Shown here piece by piece: positions 36,876 through 46,859 of a stretch of 64,000 nucleotides of DNA. A program made the position numbers and the translations under genes. A model generated the notes under the pieces. It saw only the letters and a program-made list of their open reading frames with translations, had not been told where the DNA came from and ran no database searches. How positions within the stretch are numbered: position 1 is the stretch's first letter; each line of letters begins with the position of its first letter. This stretch comes from Enterococcus florum (lineage in GTDB: Bacteria; Bacillota; Bacilli; Lactobacillales; Enterococcaceae): the NCBI RefSeq assembly GCF_004309355.1, contig NZ_BJCC01000001.1:186001-250000 (forward strand), read 5' to 3'.

Positions 36876-36902
36876 TTAGCACTCGCAGACGATGAGTGCT
36901 AA
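36876..36902 (+). promoter_or_regulatory. CIRCE element (HrcA operator)
   Basis: TTAGCACTC-N9-GAGTGCTAA is a perfect match to the CIRCE consensus, both arms 9 of 9. It lies 18 bases upstream of the clpE -35 hexamer and about 270 bases from the ptsH start on the other strand. HrcA binding is inferred from the consensus. Confidence 0.93.
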
Positions 36903-36919
36903 AAATTGAATCCATTTGC

Positions 36920-36947
36920 TTGATTTTATTCCAAAACCACGTATAAT
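36920..36947 (+). promoter_or_regulatory. clpE promoter
   Basis: -35 TTGATT (36920-36925), a 16-base spacer and a perfect -10 TATAAT (36942-36947). Transcription should start near 36954, leaving a leader of about 95 bases. Confidence 0.7.
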
Positions 36948-36956
36948 ATTAGTTAA

Positions 36957-36982
36957 GGTCAGAGAACGTCAAAGTTTTGACC
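36957..36982 (+). promoter_or_regulatory. CtsR operator of clpE
   Basis: Direct heptads GGTCAGA-GAA-CGTCAAA (36957-36973) match the CtsR tandem repeat (GGTCAAA-NNN-GGTCAAA) with two changes. An inverted TTTGACC (36976-36982) follows at once. The site lies on the transcription start. Confidence 0.85.
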
Positions 36983-37049
36983 TGCGTATCTTTTTACGAA
37001 AGTCTATTTGAAGATGTACAATAGAAAAAAAGGTGAAAGGGTGAATGCA

Positions 37050-39275
37050 ATGCTTTGCCAAAATTGCCAGCAAAATGAGGCAACAATCCATTTATATGCA
37101 AATGTGAATGGTCAGAGAAAACAATTGGACTATTGTCAAAGTTGCTATCAGAAATTGAAAAATCAAGCAAATGGAGGTGCTCCGCGAATGGCAAGTAATG
37201 ATCCATTTGGATTCGGCAGTCTGGATGATTTATTCCGTTCCATGTCGCAACAAATGCAGCGTCAAGGCGGTCCAGAACAAATTCCGCCTACCCAATTTGG
37301 CGGTGGAAACAATTTTAACGGCCAACCCCCTCGCGGGAATGCCGGAGGCGGACTGCTTGACGAGTTCGGCATCAATATAACAAAACAAGCACGTGAAGGA
37401 AACATCGATCCAGTCGTCGGACGAGATGAAGAAATTCAGCGTGTCATTGAAATTTTAAATCGCAGAACAAAAAATAATCCCGTACTGATCGGAGAACCTG
37501 GAGTCGGTAAAACAGCCGTCGTTGAAGGCTTGGCACAAAAAATTGTCAACGGAGATGTTCCGCAAAAATTAATGGAAAAAGAAGTCATCCGTCTAGATGT
37601 AGCCTCCTTGGTTCAAGGAACGGGGATTCGCGGCCAATTCGAAGAACGAATGCAAAAGTTAGTTGAGGAAATACGTTCAGCTGAAAATATTATTCTGTTT
37701 ATCGATGAAGTTCACGAATTAGTCGGTGCTGGCGCTGCTGGCGATGGAAATATGGACGCTGGAAATATTTTGAAGCCCGCATTAGCACGAGGAGAACTTC
37801 AGATGGTTGGTGCAACGACGCTAAACGAGTATCGAATCATTGAAAAGGATGCTGCACTCGAACGTCGCATGCAGCCAGTTAGAGTCGATCAGCCAAGTGT
37901 GGAGGAAACCATCGAGATCTTAAAGGGTCTTCAGCCACGTTACGAAGATTACCATCACGTGAAATATACTGAAGAAGCCATCAAAGCGGCAGCAGAGCTT
38001 TCCAACCGCTATATCCAAGATCGATTTTTACCCGATAAGGCTATCGATCTGTTGGATGAAACAGGGTCTAAAAAGAACCTAACGATCCAAATCGTCGATC
38101 CTAAAACGATTGAACGAAAATTGACAGAGGCCGAAGAACAAAAACAACTTGCTTCGAAAGAAGAGGATTTTGAAAAGGCTGCTTATTACCGTGATCAAAT
38201 AAACAAATTGCAACGCATGAAGGAACGTCAATTGAGTGATGAGGAAACACCTGTCATCACAGAAAAAGACATGGAATCAATCGTTGCAGATCGCACGGGG
38301 ATCCCCGTTGGTGAACTGAAGGAAAAAGAACAAACGCAATTAAAAAATCTTGCTGATGACTTGAAGAAGCATGTAATCGGACAAGATGAAGCTGTCGACA
38401 AAGTGGCTAAAGCGATTCGTCGAAATCGGGTCGGTTTGAATAAGAAAAATCGTCCAATCGGTTCTTTCTTATTCGTAGGTCCAACAGGTGTTGGAAAAAC
38501 GGAATTAGCCAAACAATTGGCCTATGAAATGTTTGGTTCACCAGATTCAATGATTCGTTTTGACATGTCTGAATACATGGAAAAACACAGTGTCTCTAAA
38601 TTGATCGGTTCTCCTCCAGGTTATGTCGGTTACGAGGAAGCAGGGCAATTAACGGAAAAAGTTCGTCGAAATCCATACAGTCTGATTTTGCTTGACGAAA
38701 TCGAAAAGGCTCATCCTGATGTGCTCCACATGTTCCTGCAAATACTTGATGACGGTCGCCTAACAGATGCACAAGGTCGAACGGTCAGCTTTAAAGATAC
38801 CCTGATCATCATGACCAGCAATGCTGGAACTGGTAAAATCGAAGCCAATGTTGGTTTTGGTGCTGCACGTGAAGGAACGACTCGCTCGGTTCTGGGTCAA
38901 TTAAAAGATTTCTTTGCACCCGAATTCTTAAACCGTTTCGACGGCATCGTTGAATTCAAAGCATTGACCAAGGAAGGCCTGATGGAAATCGTTTCGTTGA
39001 TGATCGATGATGTAAACAATATGCTGGCAGATCAGAAGCTGCATGTTGATGTACCTGACAATGTCAAAGAAAAACTGGTGGATCTTGGTTTCGATCCTTC
39101 CATGGGGGCTCGCCCGTTGCGTCGGACGATCCAAGAAAATATCGAGGATGGCATCGCTGAATTCTATTTAGATCATCCGTCGATCCATGATTTAAAAGCA
39201 AAATTAGATAAAGAAGGAACAATCGTGATTACTTCTAAACCTGAGCGCTTGGTAAAGGAAAACACGAAAGAGTAA
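37050..39275 (+). CDS. clpE: ATP-dependent Clp protease ATP-binding subunit ClpE
   Basis: This Hsp100 unfoldase works with ClpP in protein quality control. The 741-residue product has an N-terminal zinc finger ([12 protein letters not shown], then CQSCYQK), which separates ClpE from ClpC. Walker A motifs are GEPGVGKT (first AAA) and GPTGVGKT (second), with a UVR motif ([17 protein letters not shown]) between them. ATG 37050 is chosen because AAAGG lies about 9 bases upstream and the conserved protein starts there; the frame is open from 37008. Expression should be heat-stress controlled through CtsR and HrcA sites. Confidence 0.96.
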   Translation: MLCQNCQQNEATIHLYANVNGQRKQLDYCQSCYQKLKNQANGGAPRMASNDPFGFGSLDDLFRSMSQQMQRQGGPEQIPPTQFGGGNNFNGQPPRGNAGGGLLDEFGINITKQAREGNIDPVVGRDEEIQRVIEILNRRTKNNPVLIGEPGVGKTAVVEGLAQKIVNGDVPQKLMEKEVIRLDVASLVQGTGIRGQFEERMQKLVEEIRSAENIILFIDEVHELVGAGAAGDGNMDAGNILKPALARGELQMVGATTLNEYRIIEKDAALERRMQPVRVDQPSVEETIEILKGLQPRYEDYHHVKYTEEAIKAAAELSNRYIQDRFLPDKAIDLLDETGSKKNLTIQIVDPKTIERKLTEAEEQKQLASKEEDFEKAAYYRDQINKLQRMKERQLSDEETPVITEKDMESIVADRTGIPVGELKEKEQTQLKNLADDLKKHVIGQDEAVDKVAKAIRRNRVGLNKKNRPIGSFLFVGPTGVGKTELAKQLAYEMFGSPDSMIRFDMSEYMEKHSVSKLIGSPPGYVGYEEAGQLTEKVRRNPYSLILLDEIEKAHPDVLHMFLQILDDGRLTDAQGRTVSFKDTLIIMTSNAGTGKIEANVGFGAAREGTTRSVLGQLKDFFAPEFLNRFDGIVEFKALTKEGLMEIVSLMIDDVNNMLADQKLHVDVPDNVKEKLVDLGFDPSMGARPLRRTIQENIEDGIAEFYLDHPSIHDLKAKLDKEGTIVITSKPERLVKENTKE

Positions 39276-39280
39276 ACGAT

Positions 39281-39313
39281 TAGCTGAGATGAAAAAACAT
39301 CTCAGCTTTTTTA
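39281..39313 (+). terminator. Intrinsic terminator of clpE
   Basis: AGCTGAGATG (39282-39291) pairs with CATCTCAGCT (39298-39307), then TTTTTT. Confidence 0.9.
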
Positions 39314-39396
39314 AACCATTATTCTTCATTTTTTGTGATTTTTTTTATATAATTATCATTGAGATGTAATATCGTATATTGAAAGGGGTGTTTTTT

Positions 39397-39699
39397 ATGA
39401 AACTGATAAACGTAACCAATAGTCACTCTCGGTTAGTATACAGCCAATTGGAAAATACAGATGCCAACATGATCAAAGTCTACTCCATCGGGAATACAAC
39501 TGTCATTTTCACAGATGCCTACAAGCATGCTGAGATTGTCATCAAAAATGATAAACGCAACATCCAACAAAAAGAAATTGATTTTATACATAAATACTTT
39601 AAACGCAAGCTTCATAGTGATGATTATGATTTTGAAAATCTCTCCTACATCGAGGCCCCTGGTCTGGTAGAGATTTCCATCCAGAAAAAAGACAAGTAA
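39397..39699 (+). CDS. DUF1827 family protein
   Basis: This 100-residue cytosolic protein belongs to a Lactobacillales-specific family of unknown function. The diagnostic start MKLINVTNSHSRLVYSQLE and the end PGLVEISIQ fit DUF1827. I chose ATG 39397 because AAAGGGGTG stands about 6 bases before it; six upstream codons are also open. It follows clpE but behind its own terminator-separated start. Confidence 0.88.
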   Translation: MKLINVTNSHSRLVYSQLENTDANMIKVYSIGNTTVIFTDAYKHAEIVIKNDKRNIQQKEIDFIHKYFKRKLHSDDYDFENLSYIEAPGLVEISIQKKDK

Positions 39700-39744
39700 A
39701 AAAAGAGACTGTGGGAAGAGAAATAACTCCCGCAGTCTCTTTTG
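39697..39744. terminator. Bidirectional intrinsic terminator
   Basis: AGAGACTG-GGGA pairs with TCCC-CAGTCTCT (39704-39740). A runs lie on the left and TTTT on the right. It serves the DUF1827 gene and prfC. Confidence 0.88.
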
Positions 39745-39746
39745 GC

Positions 39747-41324
39747 TTACATCAAACTTTTCAATTCTACATTCGGATATTTGTCAGCAAACCAGCGCAT
39801 TGCAAATTGATTTTCAAATAAAAATAATGGTTGATCGAACCGATCCTTCGCCAAAATATTTCGGCTTGAGCTCATCCGCTCATCTAAGTCCTCAGGGTCG
39901 ATCCAACGCGCGATCTTGCTGCCCATTGGTGTCATAACTACCTCTGAATTATACTCATTTTGCATACGGTACTGGAACACTTCGAACTGCAGCTGCCCTA
40001 CCGCACCAATAATGTATTCATCTGTCAAATACGTTTTGTACAGCTGGATCGCACCCTCTTGCACGAGCTGATAAATGCCTTTATGGAAAGACTTTTGCTT
40101 CATGACATTTTTAGCTGTCACTTTCATAAAAAGTTCTGGTGTAAATGAAGGCAGTTCTTCGTAAGCAACTTTCAACTTGCCCTCGTACAACGTATCCCCA
40201 ATTTGATAATTCCCAGTATCATAGATTCCAATAATATCGCCTGCAACAGCCTCCTGAATGTTCTCACGCGCATCGGCCATAAACTGCGTCACGTTGCTGA
40301 GCTTCATTTTTTTGTCCGTTCGGTTCAACTGAACATCCATCCCACGTTCAAAAGTCCCTGAACAGATTCGAACAAAGGCAATTCGGTCTCGATGATTAGG
40401 GTTCATATTGGCTTGAATCTTAAAAACAAATCCGGAAAACTCTTCCTCATAAGGAGAAACTTCTTCCCCGTCTTCTGTTTTATGTGCATGCGGCTTAGGT
40501 GCAATCGTTACAAAAGTCTCTAAAAAGGTTTGGACCCCAAAATTCGTCAAAGCAGAACCGAAAAAGACGGGTGTTTGGTCGCCGCGAGCAATTTTCTCCA
40601 GATCAAACTGATCTCCTGCTTCTTGTACTAGCTCTACTTCCCCTAGAACATCCTGATAAATCGAATTTTTGGTAAGCGGGTGATCCGCTGGCAGCTCCCC
40701 GTCAGTTAAAGCGGCAAAGCGCTGATCTCCATACTCTTCTGGCCGATAAAACTCGATACGCTGATGGTGAATGTCGTATAAGCCTTCCAATCCTTTACCC
40801 ATACCGATCGGCCAGTTCATCGGATACGATTCGATATCTAACAGCTCTTCCAGCTCCTCAAGCAAATCCAATGGTTCACGACCATCCCGATCTAATTTAT
40901 TAATAAAGGTGAAAATTGGAATACCTCGACGTTTAACGACCTGAAATAGTTTCTTCGTTTGTGCTTCGATCCCTTTTGCGCTATCGATCACCATGACTGC
41001 GCTGTCTACCGCCATTAACGTACGATACGTGTCCTCCGAAAAATCTTCGTGTCCAGGGGTATCTAAAATATTAACTCGTTTGCCTTCATAATCAAATTGC
41101 ATAACAGAACTGGTGACGGAGATCCCCCGCTGCTTTTCAATTTCCATCCAGTCCGATTTAGCAAAGTTTCCTGTTTTCTTCCCTTTTACAGTTCCGGCCT
41201 GTCTGATAGCTCCACCGAATAAAAGCAGTTGTTCTGTAATCGTCGTTTTCCCGGCATCGGGATGGGAAATGATCGCAAAGGTACGGCGACTATCAACTTG
41301 TTCTTTCAATTTTGGATTGTTCAT
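39747..41324 (-). CDS. prfC: Peptide chain release factor 3
   Basis: This translational GTPase of 525 residues recycles RF1/RF2 from ribosomes. The G domain has [13 protein letters not shown] (G1), DTPGHEDFS (G3) and NKLDRDGR (G4). Length and domain order fit PrfC, not EF-G. GAGGAG precedes ATG 41324. Confidence 0.97.
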   Translation of the reverse strand: MNNPKLKEQVDSRRTFAIISHPDAGKTTITEQLLLFGGAIRQAGTVKGKKTGNFAKSDWMEIEKQRGISVTSSVMQFDYEGKRVNILDTPGHEDFSEDTYRTLMAVDSAVMVIDSAKGIEAQTKKLFQVVKRRGIPIFTFINKLDRDGREPLDLLEELEELLDIESYPMNWPIGMGKGLEGLYDIHHQRIEFYRPEEYGDQRFAALTDGELPADHPLTKNSIYQDVLGEVELVQEAGDQFDLEKIARGDQTPVFFGSALTNFGVQTFLETFVTIAPKPHAHKTEDGEEVSPYEEEFSGFVFKIQANMNPNHRDRIAFVRICSGTFERGMDVQLNRTDKKMKLSNVTQFMADARENIQEAVAGDIIGIYDTGNYQIGDTLYEGKLKVAYEELPSFTPELFMKVTAKNVMKQKSFHKGIYQLVQEGAIQLYKTYLTDEYIIGAVGQLQFEVFQYRMQNEYNSEVVMTPMGSKIARWIDPEDLDERMSSSRNILAKDRFDQPLFLFENQFAMRWFADKYPNVELKSLM

Positions 41325-41447
41325 TTTTCTTTCTCCTCAAACAAATTTCAACCAAATCAGTATAGCATGGATGGTAAGCGATAGGAAAGCTGAAACATCC
41401 TATTTTTATCTCCTAAATAAAATCACAAATTTTTTTCATAAAAAATG

Positions 41448-41475
41448 TTTACAAAAAAAACTTTTGTGTTACAAT
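41448..41475 (+). promoter_or_regulatory. Promoter of the L,D-transpeptidase gene
   Basis: -35 TTTACA (41448-41453), a 16-base A-rich spacer and -10 TACAAT (41470-41475). A start of transcription near 41482 rules out the ATG at 41445 as the start codon. Confidence 0.55.
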
Positions 41476-41516
41476 TTCATTACATATTTTTCTTTATGAT
41501 TTCTATTATTTTTTTT

Positions 41517-42947
41517 ATGAAACAGAAAGTAGGTTCTTCCCCATTGAAAAAATTGATCTTGCTTCATCAACGCTTGCTGCTTTTTGTTAGTGCTTGTTTG
41601 GCCGCGCTGTTCATTTTCAGCATCTTTTTTTACCATTCACACTTCTTACCAGGAACCAAAGCTAATCACACTTCGATCGGTCAATTGTCTGTTGAGAAAG
41701 CCCATAAAAACCTAACAACCAAATTTCAGCGAGTGTCGATTACTTTAGTTGCCGATGATTTCCGTGAGGATCTTCTATTGGATAGTCCATATACTATTTC
41801 AAAGGAGCATTTAGCAGATCAGTTAAAGCATCGAAAAATTCTTTTGCCATTGAAAAGGGATACCCCAAAAGTTCTGCAACAGAAAATCAATCACTTTTCT
41901 TTCCCAGATGAAAAGGAAAATGAAAATGCAGTGATCTCACACAATGAGAAGAAATTTGTGATCATCCCAGAAAAACTAGGAACAACAATTGATCGAAAAA
42001 AATTGCTTGATCAACTAATCGCTGACCTAGAAAATGACACATTGAAGAAGACTTATCCGCTTAGCGACTTTTATGTCTCCCACGATCGAACAAAAAAGCA
42101 GTTGCAGGAAAAACAAAAACAATTAAACCAGCGACTTGGGAAAACAATTGTTACACTGCCAAACAAGAAAATCACACTGACAAACCAGCAGCTGTTTTCT
42201 TCAGTTGATCAAGAGGGATATTTTCAACCAGAGCTTCTTGTTCCTTGGATAAGTGAATTGGAACGAACCTATTCAACGATTTATCAAAATGTTCGATTTA
42301 AAACGATTCATGGAGAAAAACGTCAATTCAAAAATATTGGGAATTATGGCTGGTTCGTCGATATCCAAGCTTCGGCAAAAAGACTTGCTAAGAAACTCAA
42401 TGACACCAGTCAAAAAAACATTTCACTGGTCATACAGGGTGATCCCAAAAAACAACCACTAAACGTGACTAAGGATTATATCGAAGTCGATTTGAACCAA
42501 CAGCGAATGTATTGTTTTCGTGAAGGAAAGCGCCTCGTTTCGACTGATATTATTACTGGGCAGTACAATAAGCACACTGCTACTGTCCCAGGCTTTCATA
42601 CCATTATGGACAAACAAAAAGACGTGTCTTTAAGCGGAGAGTTAATTTCTGGTGATGGCAGTTATAGTGTACCGGTCGGTTATTGGATGCCCTTTTTGAG
42701 TCACGGACAAACCATTACTGAGATCGGCATTCATGATACCGATCATAAATTAGAGGCTTTCGGAGACAAAGAGGCGTATCGAAAAGGATTTGGCAGCTAT
42801 GGTTGTGTGAATACTCCAGGAAAACAAGTCGCAAAAATCTTTCAGCACAGTTATATCGGAATGCCTGTTTTCGTATATGGAGATATCTACGATGATGCTC
42901 CGGGCGAGTTTGATAAGCCGGTCGACCACGGAACAGTGATTGATTGA
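41517..42947 (+). CDS. L,D-transpeptidase with peptidoglycan-binding domain (Ldt-fm type)
   Basis: This membrane-anchored cross-linking enzyme can bypass beta-lactam-sensitive D,D-transpeptidases. It has about 476 residues. One membrane span (near residues 18-38) is followed by a PG_binding_4-like region and the YkuD catalytic domain beginning near YIEVDLNQQRMYCF. The catalytic motif has His in GIHDTDHK and Cys in GSYGCVNTPG. Size and domain order resemble E. faecium Ldt. The start is uncertain: ATG 41517 lacks a good ribosome-binding site, while TTG 41544 has AGTAGG about 10 bases upstream. It ends at a strong terminator. Confidence 0.92.
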   Translation: MKQKVGSSPLKKLILLHQRLLLFVSACLAALFIFSIFFYHSHFLPGTKANHTSIGQLSVEKAHKNLTTKFQRVSITLVADDFREDLLLDSPYTISKEHLADQLKHRKILLPLKRDTPKVLQQKINHFSFPDEKENENAVISHNEKKFVIIPEKLGTTIDRKKLLDQLIADLENDTLKKTYPLSDFYVSHDRTKKQLQEKQKQLNQRLGKTIVTLPNKKITLTNQQLFSSVDQEGYFQPELLVPWISELERTYSTIYQNVRFKTIHGEKRQFKNIGNYGWFVDIQASAKRLAKKLNDTSQKNISLVIQGDPKKQPLNVTKDYIEVDLNQQRMYCFREGKRLVSTDIITGQYNKHTATVPGFHTIMDKQKDVSLSGELISGDGSYSVPVGYWMPFLSHGQTITEIGIHDTDHKLEAFGDKEAYRKGFGSYGCVNTPGKQVAKIFQHSYIGMPVFVYGDIYDDAPGEFDKPVDHGTVID

Positions 42948-42950
42948 TTT

Positions 42951-42993
42951 CAAAAAGCCTCGCACTGGTTTTCGTCCAGTGCGAGGCTCTTTG
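42951..42993. terminator. Bidirectional intrinsic terminator
   Basis: AGCCTCGCACTGG and CCAGTGCGAGGCT pair perfectly, with AAAAA on the left and TCTTTG on the right. Confidence 0.9.
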
Positions 42994-43003
42994 ATTCCAT
43001 TAT

Positions 43004-44380
43004 TTATCTGCGAGGCTCATCGTCCTCAAAATCTTTGGTGAACATGCGGCGCTCTTCTTCGGGCTCTGCATTTTCATGTTCTTCGGGATGAAAAATCGCA
43101 CGAATCGTTAATACTCGGGAACCCTCCATCTCCTCTGATATCAACGTCAAATCATCCACATCAAAAGACAGCTTCTCACCTTCATCCGGGATTGTTCCCA
43201 AAGCAGTGATCAAATATCCAGCCATAGTATCGACATCGCTCATGTGCAAATTCAATCCAAATTCTTCGTTAAACTCATCAATCAACATTTTTCCGCTGAC
43301 CAAGTATTCATTTTCTGCGACCTTTTCATACAGCTTTTCGATTTCATCAGATTCATCGTCGATCTCACCAACGATCTCTTCCAGCAAGTCTTCCAAGGTA
43401 ACCAACCCGACCATTCCACCGTATTCGTCTAACAAGATCGACATTTGGTTTTGCGTCTTTTTCAATTCATATAATAAATCATCGATAAAAATCGTCTCAG
43501 GAACAAAGAGGGGTTCCTGAATAATTTTTTGCAGATCGATGTTTTCAAAGCCATGTTTGCGTGCAGCACTTAATAAGTTTTTCGTATGGACGACGCCGAT
43601 AACTTTATCTTTGTCTTCGTCATACACAGGAATCCTAGAATAGCTTTCGCTTAAAATTTCGTCGATGATTTCGATGATCGGATCGTTGATGTCTACCATG
43701 AATGAATCTGTACGAGGAACCATTACTTCTCTGGCAACCTTGGTATCCAATGAAAAAACACCCTGAAGCATTTCGATCTCTTCATTATCCAATACACCCT
43801 CGGTCTCCAGCATATAACGCATCTCGTCTCGCGTCATTTTGGTGTCTTCATCGTCAAATTTCATCGGCGTGATCTTAGCCAATAGATTCGTTGAAGCCGT
43901 CAGCAACCAAACGAATGGTTTGGTGATGATCCCAAGTTTTTGTACAATCCCAGATGTAGCCTGAGCAACCGTTTCTGTTCTTGTCATAGCAATACGTTTT
44001 GGATACAATTCTCCAAATACGATTGAGACATAGGTCAATAAAAGCATGATCAACACATTGGCAATCGTTCTAGCAGCAGCAGTCCCGCCTAAAACAGGTG
44101 CTAGACGCGTAGAAAGACTGTCCGCTAAGGAAGCCCCAGATAAAATATTGACAAGGGTAATCCCCACTTGAATCGTAGACAGGAAGTTGTTAGGTTGCTG
44201 AATAATCCGCAACAATTTCTGAGACTTGACATTTCCTTCCTCTGCCTTTTGTTCAACACGATTTTTATTAACAGATACAACAGCGATTTCTGCCGCAGCA
44301 AGAAATCCGTTGATCAAGGTCAAAACAACCAATAACAACAATTGTATGACCAGCGACTGACTATCGGGGTCAGCATTCAT
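43004..44380 (-). CDS. CNNM/CorC family transporter with CBS domains
   Basis: This 458-residue membrane protein has an N-terminal CNNM (DUF21) domain of three to four spans, the first being LVIQLLLLVVLTLINGFLAAAE. A CBS pair follows (VMVPRTDSFMVD and SRIPVYDEDKDKVIGVVHTK), then a C-terminal CorC_HlyC domain. The family handles magnesium efflux and tolerance (Bacillus MpfA/YhdP type), though often annotated as haemolysin. The last 25 residues are highly charged. It is monocistronic. Confidence 0.9.
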   Translation of the reverse strand: MNADPDSQSLVIQLLLLVVLTLINGFLAAAEIAVVSVNKNRVEQKAEEGNVKSQKLLRIIQQPNNFLSTIQVGITLVNILSGASLADSLSTRLAPVLGGTAAARTIANVLIMLLLTYVSIVFGELYPKRIAMTRTETVAQATSGIVQKLGIITKPFVWLLTASTNLLAKITPMKFDDEDTKMTRDEMRYMLETEGVLDNEEIEMLQGVFSLDTKVAREVMVPRTDSFMVDINDPIIEIIDEILSESYSRIPVYDEDKDKVIGVVHTKNLLSAARKHGFENIDLQKIIQEPLFVPETIFIDDLLYELKKTQNQMSILLDEYGGMVGLVTLEDLLEEIVGEIDDESDEIEKLYEKVAENEYLVSGKMLIDEFNEEFGLNLHMSDVDTMAGYLITALGTIPDEGEKLSFDVDDLTLISEEMEGSRVLTIRAIFHPEEHENAEPEEERRMFTKDFEDDEPRR

Positions 44381-44469
44381 AATTGCATTCTCTCCTTATT
44401 CATCTTTTATCCTTTTTAAAATATTCCGTTTTCTTCTCAGCTCAAATCGAAGCAGCAGCATTTTGAGCT

Positions 44470-44495
44470 CTAAAAAAAGTGGCACTAGGCCACAT
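44470..44495 (-). terminator. Intrinsic terminator of the AI-2E family gene
   Basis: GTGGC (44479-44483) pairs with GCCAC (44489-44493). On the minus strand it is followed by seven T. It lies about 55 bases past the stop. Confidence 0.7.
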
Positions 44496-44548
44496 TGAAA
44501 TCGTATCACATCACTAATTTTTATGCAATCATTTCCATAAGTGTTCAG

Positions 44549-45673
44549 CTAATTTAAGAATTCGTGTTCCCGTTCTTCTTGTTTGCCCTCCTGCACTATT
44601 CGAATTATGAATGTCACAATTGTTCTGAGGATCGCATAGACCGGCACACCTAAAAAGACACCTAAGATTCCTGCTAAGTTGCCCGCCACGAGCAAGATCA
44701 AAATAATTGTTAATGGATGAATGTTCAAGGATTTTCCAATCACATTCGGATAGATGACATTTCCGTCGATCTGTTGAACGATAACCACCACTACAATACA
44801 CAATAAAGCCTTAAACGGACTATCAAAGAAACTATAAATCAAAGCAGGAGCAAGCCCTAAATAAGGGCCAAGATAAGGAATCAAATTGGTTAACCCAGCA
44901 ATCACACCAAAAAGGAAGGCGTAATCAACGCCAATGATTAAATAGCCTAGAAAAGTAAATGTTCCAACAAATAGACATTCAATCGCTTGTCCGCTAATGT
45001 AATCAGATAACGTTTTATTCAATTGTCCCAATAACCCATCAATATTCTTTTGCTGTTTGGCCGGAAATAAACGTTCAATATTGGGCCCAAGCTTCTCGCC
45101 ATCCTTCAACATATAGAATAAGATAAATGGCACAGTCACTAACAGGATGGCGATCGTCGTCACCTTACCGATTAATGAACTTAGGCTGTTTGTGACGCCT
45201 CCTAGGAATTGCTGTAAAATCACTCCTGCGGATACATCCAAATTGTTAATGTACTGATCAAGATTCAATTCATGAAACAATGGAATCCGCGTCGCCTGCT
45301 CTGTCGCTTCCTTCAACCATTCCTGCATATTGATCACAAAATCAGGAATGCTGCTGGCTAACGATGCGATCTGCTGTATAAGATTAGGAATAATACTCAA
45401 TACGATCAAGACGATCATAAGAATCAAAAGCAGGAAAATCAACGCAATCGCTACGATTCGTTTTAAACCTAATTTTGTTAATAATCGGACCAAAGGATTT
45501 AGCAAATAATAAAGAAATCCAGCAATCAGCACTGGTGCAAACAGTGTTGTAAAAAACGTTCCGATTGGTTGAAAAATAAAGTCGATCTTGGAGGAAACGA
45601 AGATCAACGTAGCCAAAATCAACAGTTCCAATGACCAGAACATCAATTTTGAATTTTTTAGTTTTTCAAACAT
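44549..45673 (-). CDS. AI-2E family transporter (membrane permease)
   Basis: This 374-residue integral membrane protein has about seven spans in the pattern of the AI-2E exporter superfamily. The block GLTNLIPYLGPYLGLAPALI is typical. Despite the name, members also act as Na+/H+ antiporters or cell-envelope exporters, so the substrate is open. I chose ATG 45673 (AGAGG 8 bases upstream) over the ATG 7 codons earlier, which has no start signal. It is divergent from the GNAT gene. Confidence 0.88.
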   Translation of the reverse strand: MFEKLKNSKLMFWSLELLILATLIFVSSKIDFIFQPIGTFFTTLFAPVLIAGFLYYLLNPLVRLLTKLGLKRIVAIALIFLLLILMIVLIVLSIIPNLIQQIASLASSIPDFVINMQEWLKEATEQATRIPLFHELNLDQYINNLDVSAGVILQQFLGGVTNSLSSLIGKVTTIAILLVTVPFILFYMLKDGEKLGPNIERLFPAKQQKNIDGLLGQLNKTLSDYISGQAIECLFVGTFTFLGYLIIGVDYAFLFGVIAGLTNLIPYLGPYLGLAPALIYSFFDSPFKALLCIVVVVIVQQIDGNVIYPNVIGKSLNIHPLTIILILLVAGNLAGILGVFLGVPVYAILRTIVTFIIRIVQEGKQEEREHEFLN

Positions 45674-45761
45674 TTGTCTACCTCTTTTATTCATTTTGGT
45701 ATATAGTATACAACAGTCAGGAAAGGGTTAGGAAAATGAACTTCTTGAAAGGAGCAACCCT

Positions 45762-46196
45762 ATGAAAATTTTAATTACTAAAGACACCATGAGTGATATT
45801 TACTTGGATGCACTGCGGATTCGCAACAGCGTCTTCATTGAAGAACAGCAGGTTCCTTTAAACATTGAGATCGATAAAAATGAAGCATACAGTATCCATT
45901 TTGTTTTATACCTCAATGATCACCAGCCAGCAGCTACCGTTCGACTGCTGCCATTAAATGATCAAGAAATGAAATTGCAGCGTATGGCTGTCCTCAGTCC
46001 ATTTCGCGGAAAGCATTTGGGAGAGGCGATTATCAAAGAAGCCGAATGGTTTGCCAAACAGCAAAATTTCAAACGTATCAAACTAGGGGCGCAGCTGACC
46101 GCCCGAGGCTTTTATGAAAAATTAGGTTATGAGCCCTTCGGAGAAGTGTATCAGGAAGCCGGTATCGAGCATATCGAGATGAAAAAAGAGCTTTAA
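45762..46196 (+). CDS. GNAT family N-acetyltransferase
   Basis: This 144-residue acetyltransferase has the acetyl-CoA loop in QRMAVLSPFRGKHLGEAIIKEAEW (Q/R-x-x-G-K). The closing FYEKLGYEPFGEVYQEAGI.H pattern is that of the YjcF/ElaA-like group. The substrate is unknown. AAAGGAG precedes ATG 45762 by 7 bases. It stands alone and ends at a bidirectional terminator. Confidence 0.88.
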   Translation: MKILITKDTMSDIYLDALRIRNSVFIEEQQVPLNIEIDKNEAYSIHFVLYLNDHQPAATVRLLPLNDQEMKLQRMAVLSPFRGKHLGEAIIKEAEWFAKQQNFKRIKLGAQLTARGFYEKLGYEPFGEVYQEAGIEHIEMKKEL

Positions 46197-46230
46197 AAAA
46201 CTGCTGATCGCAAAATCAGCAGTTTTTTTC
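46195..46230. terminator. Bidirectional intrinsic terminator
   Basis: AAAAAACTGCTGAT and ATCAGCAGTTTTTT pair perfectly around a CGCAAA loop. It separates the converging GNAT and Ntdp genes. Confidence 0.92.
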
Positions 46231-46764
46231 TTACTTCCGCGACAATTGCTTGTAACGGTCATACCAAATATCAATATAGCCTTGCGAGAACGGACCTTTG
46301 CCATTGTTAATCCAATCAACGAGAATCTTGACATTTTCCTTCAAAATATAATCGATTTCTTTAGAATAATGCATTTGCTTGCTGTGAAGCTCGTATTCAT
46401 CGACATCTAAAAGCCGCTTTTCTCCATCCGGAAAAACTTTGACATCCAGATCATAATCAATATACTTCAGCGCCTCTTCGTCTAATAAATAAGGCGAAGC
46501 CAGATTACAATAGTAGGAAACTCCTTTCTCTCGAATCATTGCTATTACATTGAACCAGTATTTCTGATGAAAATACACGATTGCTGGCTCACGAGTGACC
46601 CATCGTCGTCCATCTGATTCTGTGACCAATGTATGGTCATTGACCCCAATGATCGAACACTCGCTGGTTTTTAATACCATGGTATCCCGCCACGTACGAT
46701 GCAAACTGCCGTCGTGTTTGTAACTTTTGATCGTCACAAACTCTCCTTCTTTTGGAACTCCCAT
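46231..46764 (-). CDS. Nucleoside tri- and diphosphatase, DUF402 family (Ntdp)
   Basis: This 177-residue protein of the DUF402/UPF0374 family hydrolyses nucleoside tri- and diphosphates (S. aureus Ntdp). It begins [20 protein letters not shown], then HRTWRDT, and carries the metal-binding YYCNLASP and [12 protein letters not shown] motifs. ATG 46764 follows AAGGG by 5-6 bases; the 11 codons upstream are not conserved. Confidence 0.9.
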   Translation of the reverse strand: MGVPKEGEFVTIKSYKHDGSLHRTWRDTMVLKTSECSIIGVNDHTLVTESDGRRWVTREPAIVYFHQKYWFNVIAMIREKGVSYYCNLASPYLLDEEALKYIDYDLDVKVFPDGEKRLLDVDEYELHSKQMHYSKEIDYILKENVKILVDWINNGKGPFSQGYIDIWYDRYKQLSRK

Positions 46765-46859
46765 AGCGACCCTTCCCTCAGCGAAAATTGCTCGCATTTG
46801 TTTGGGTGTTTTTACACCGACATCAGAAACATTATAGCAATAAAAATCCAGCTTGCCTA

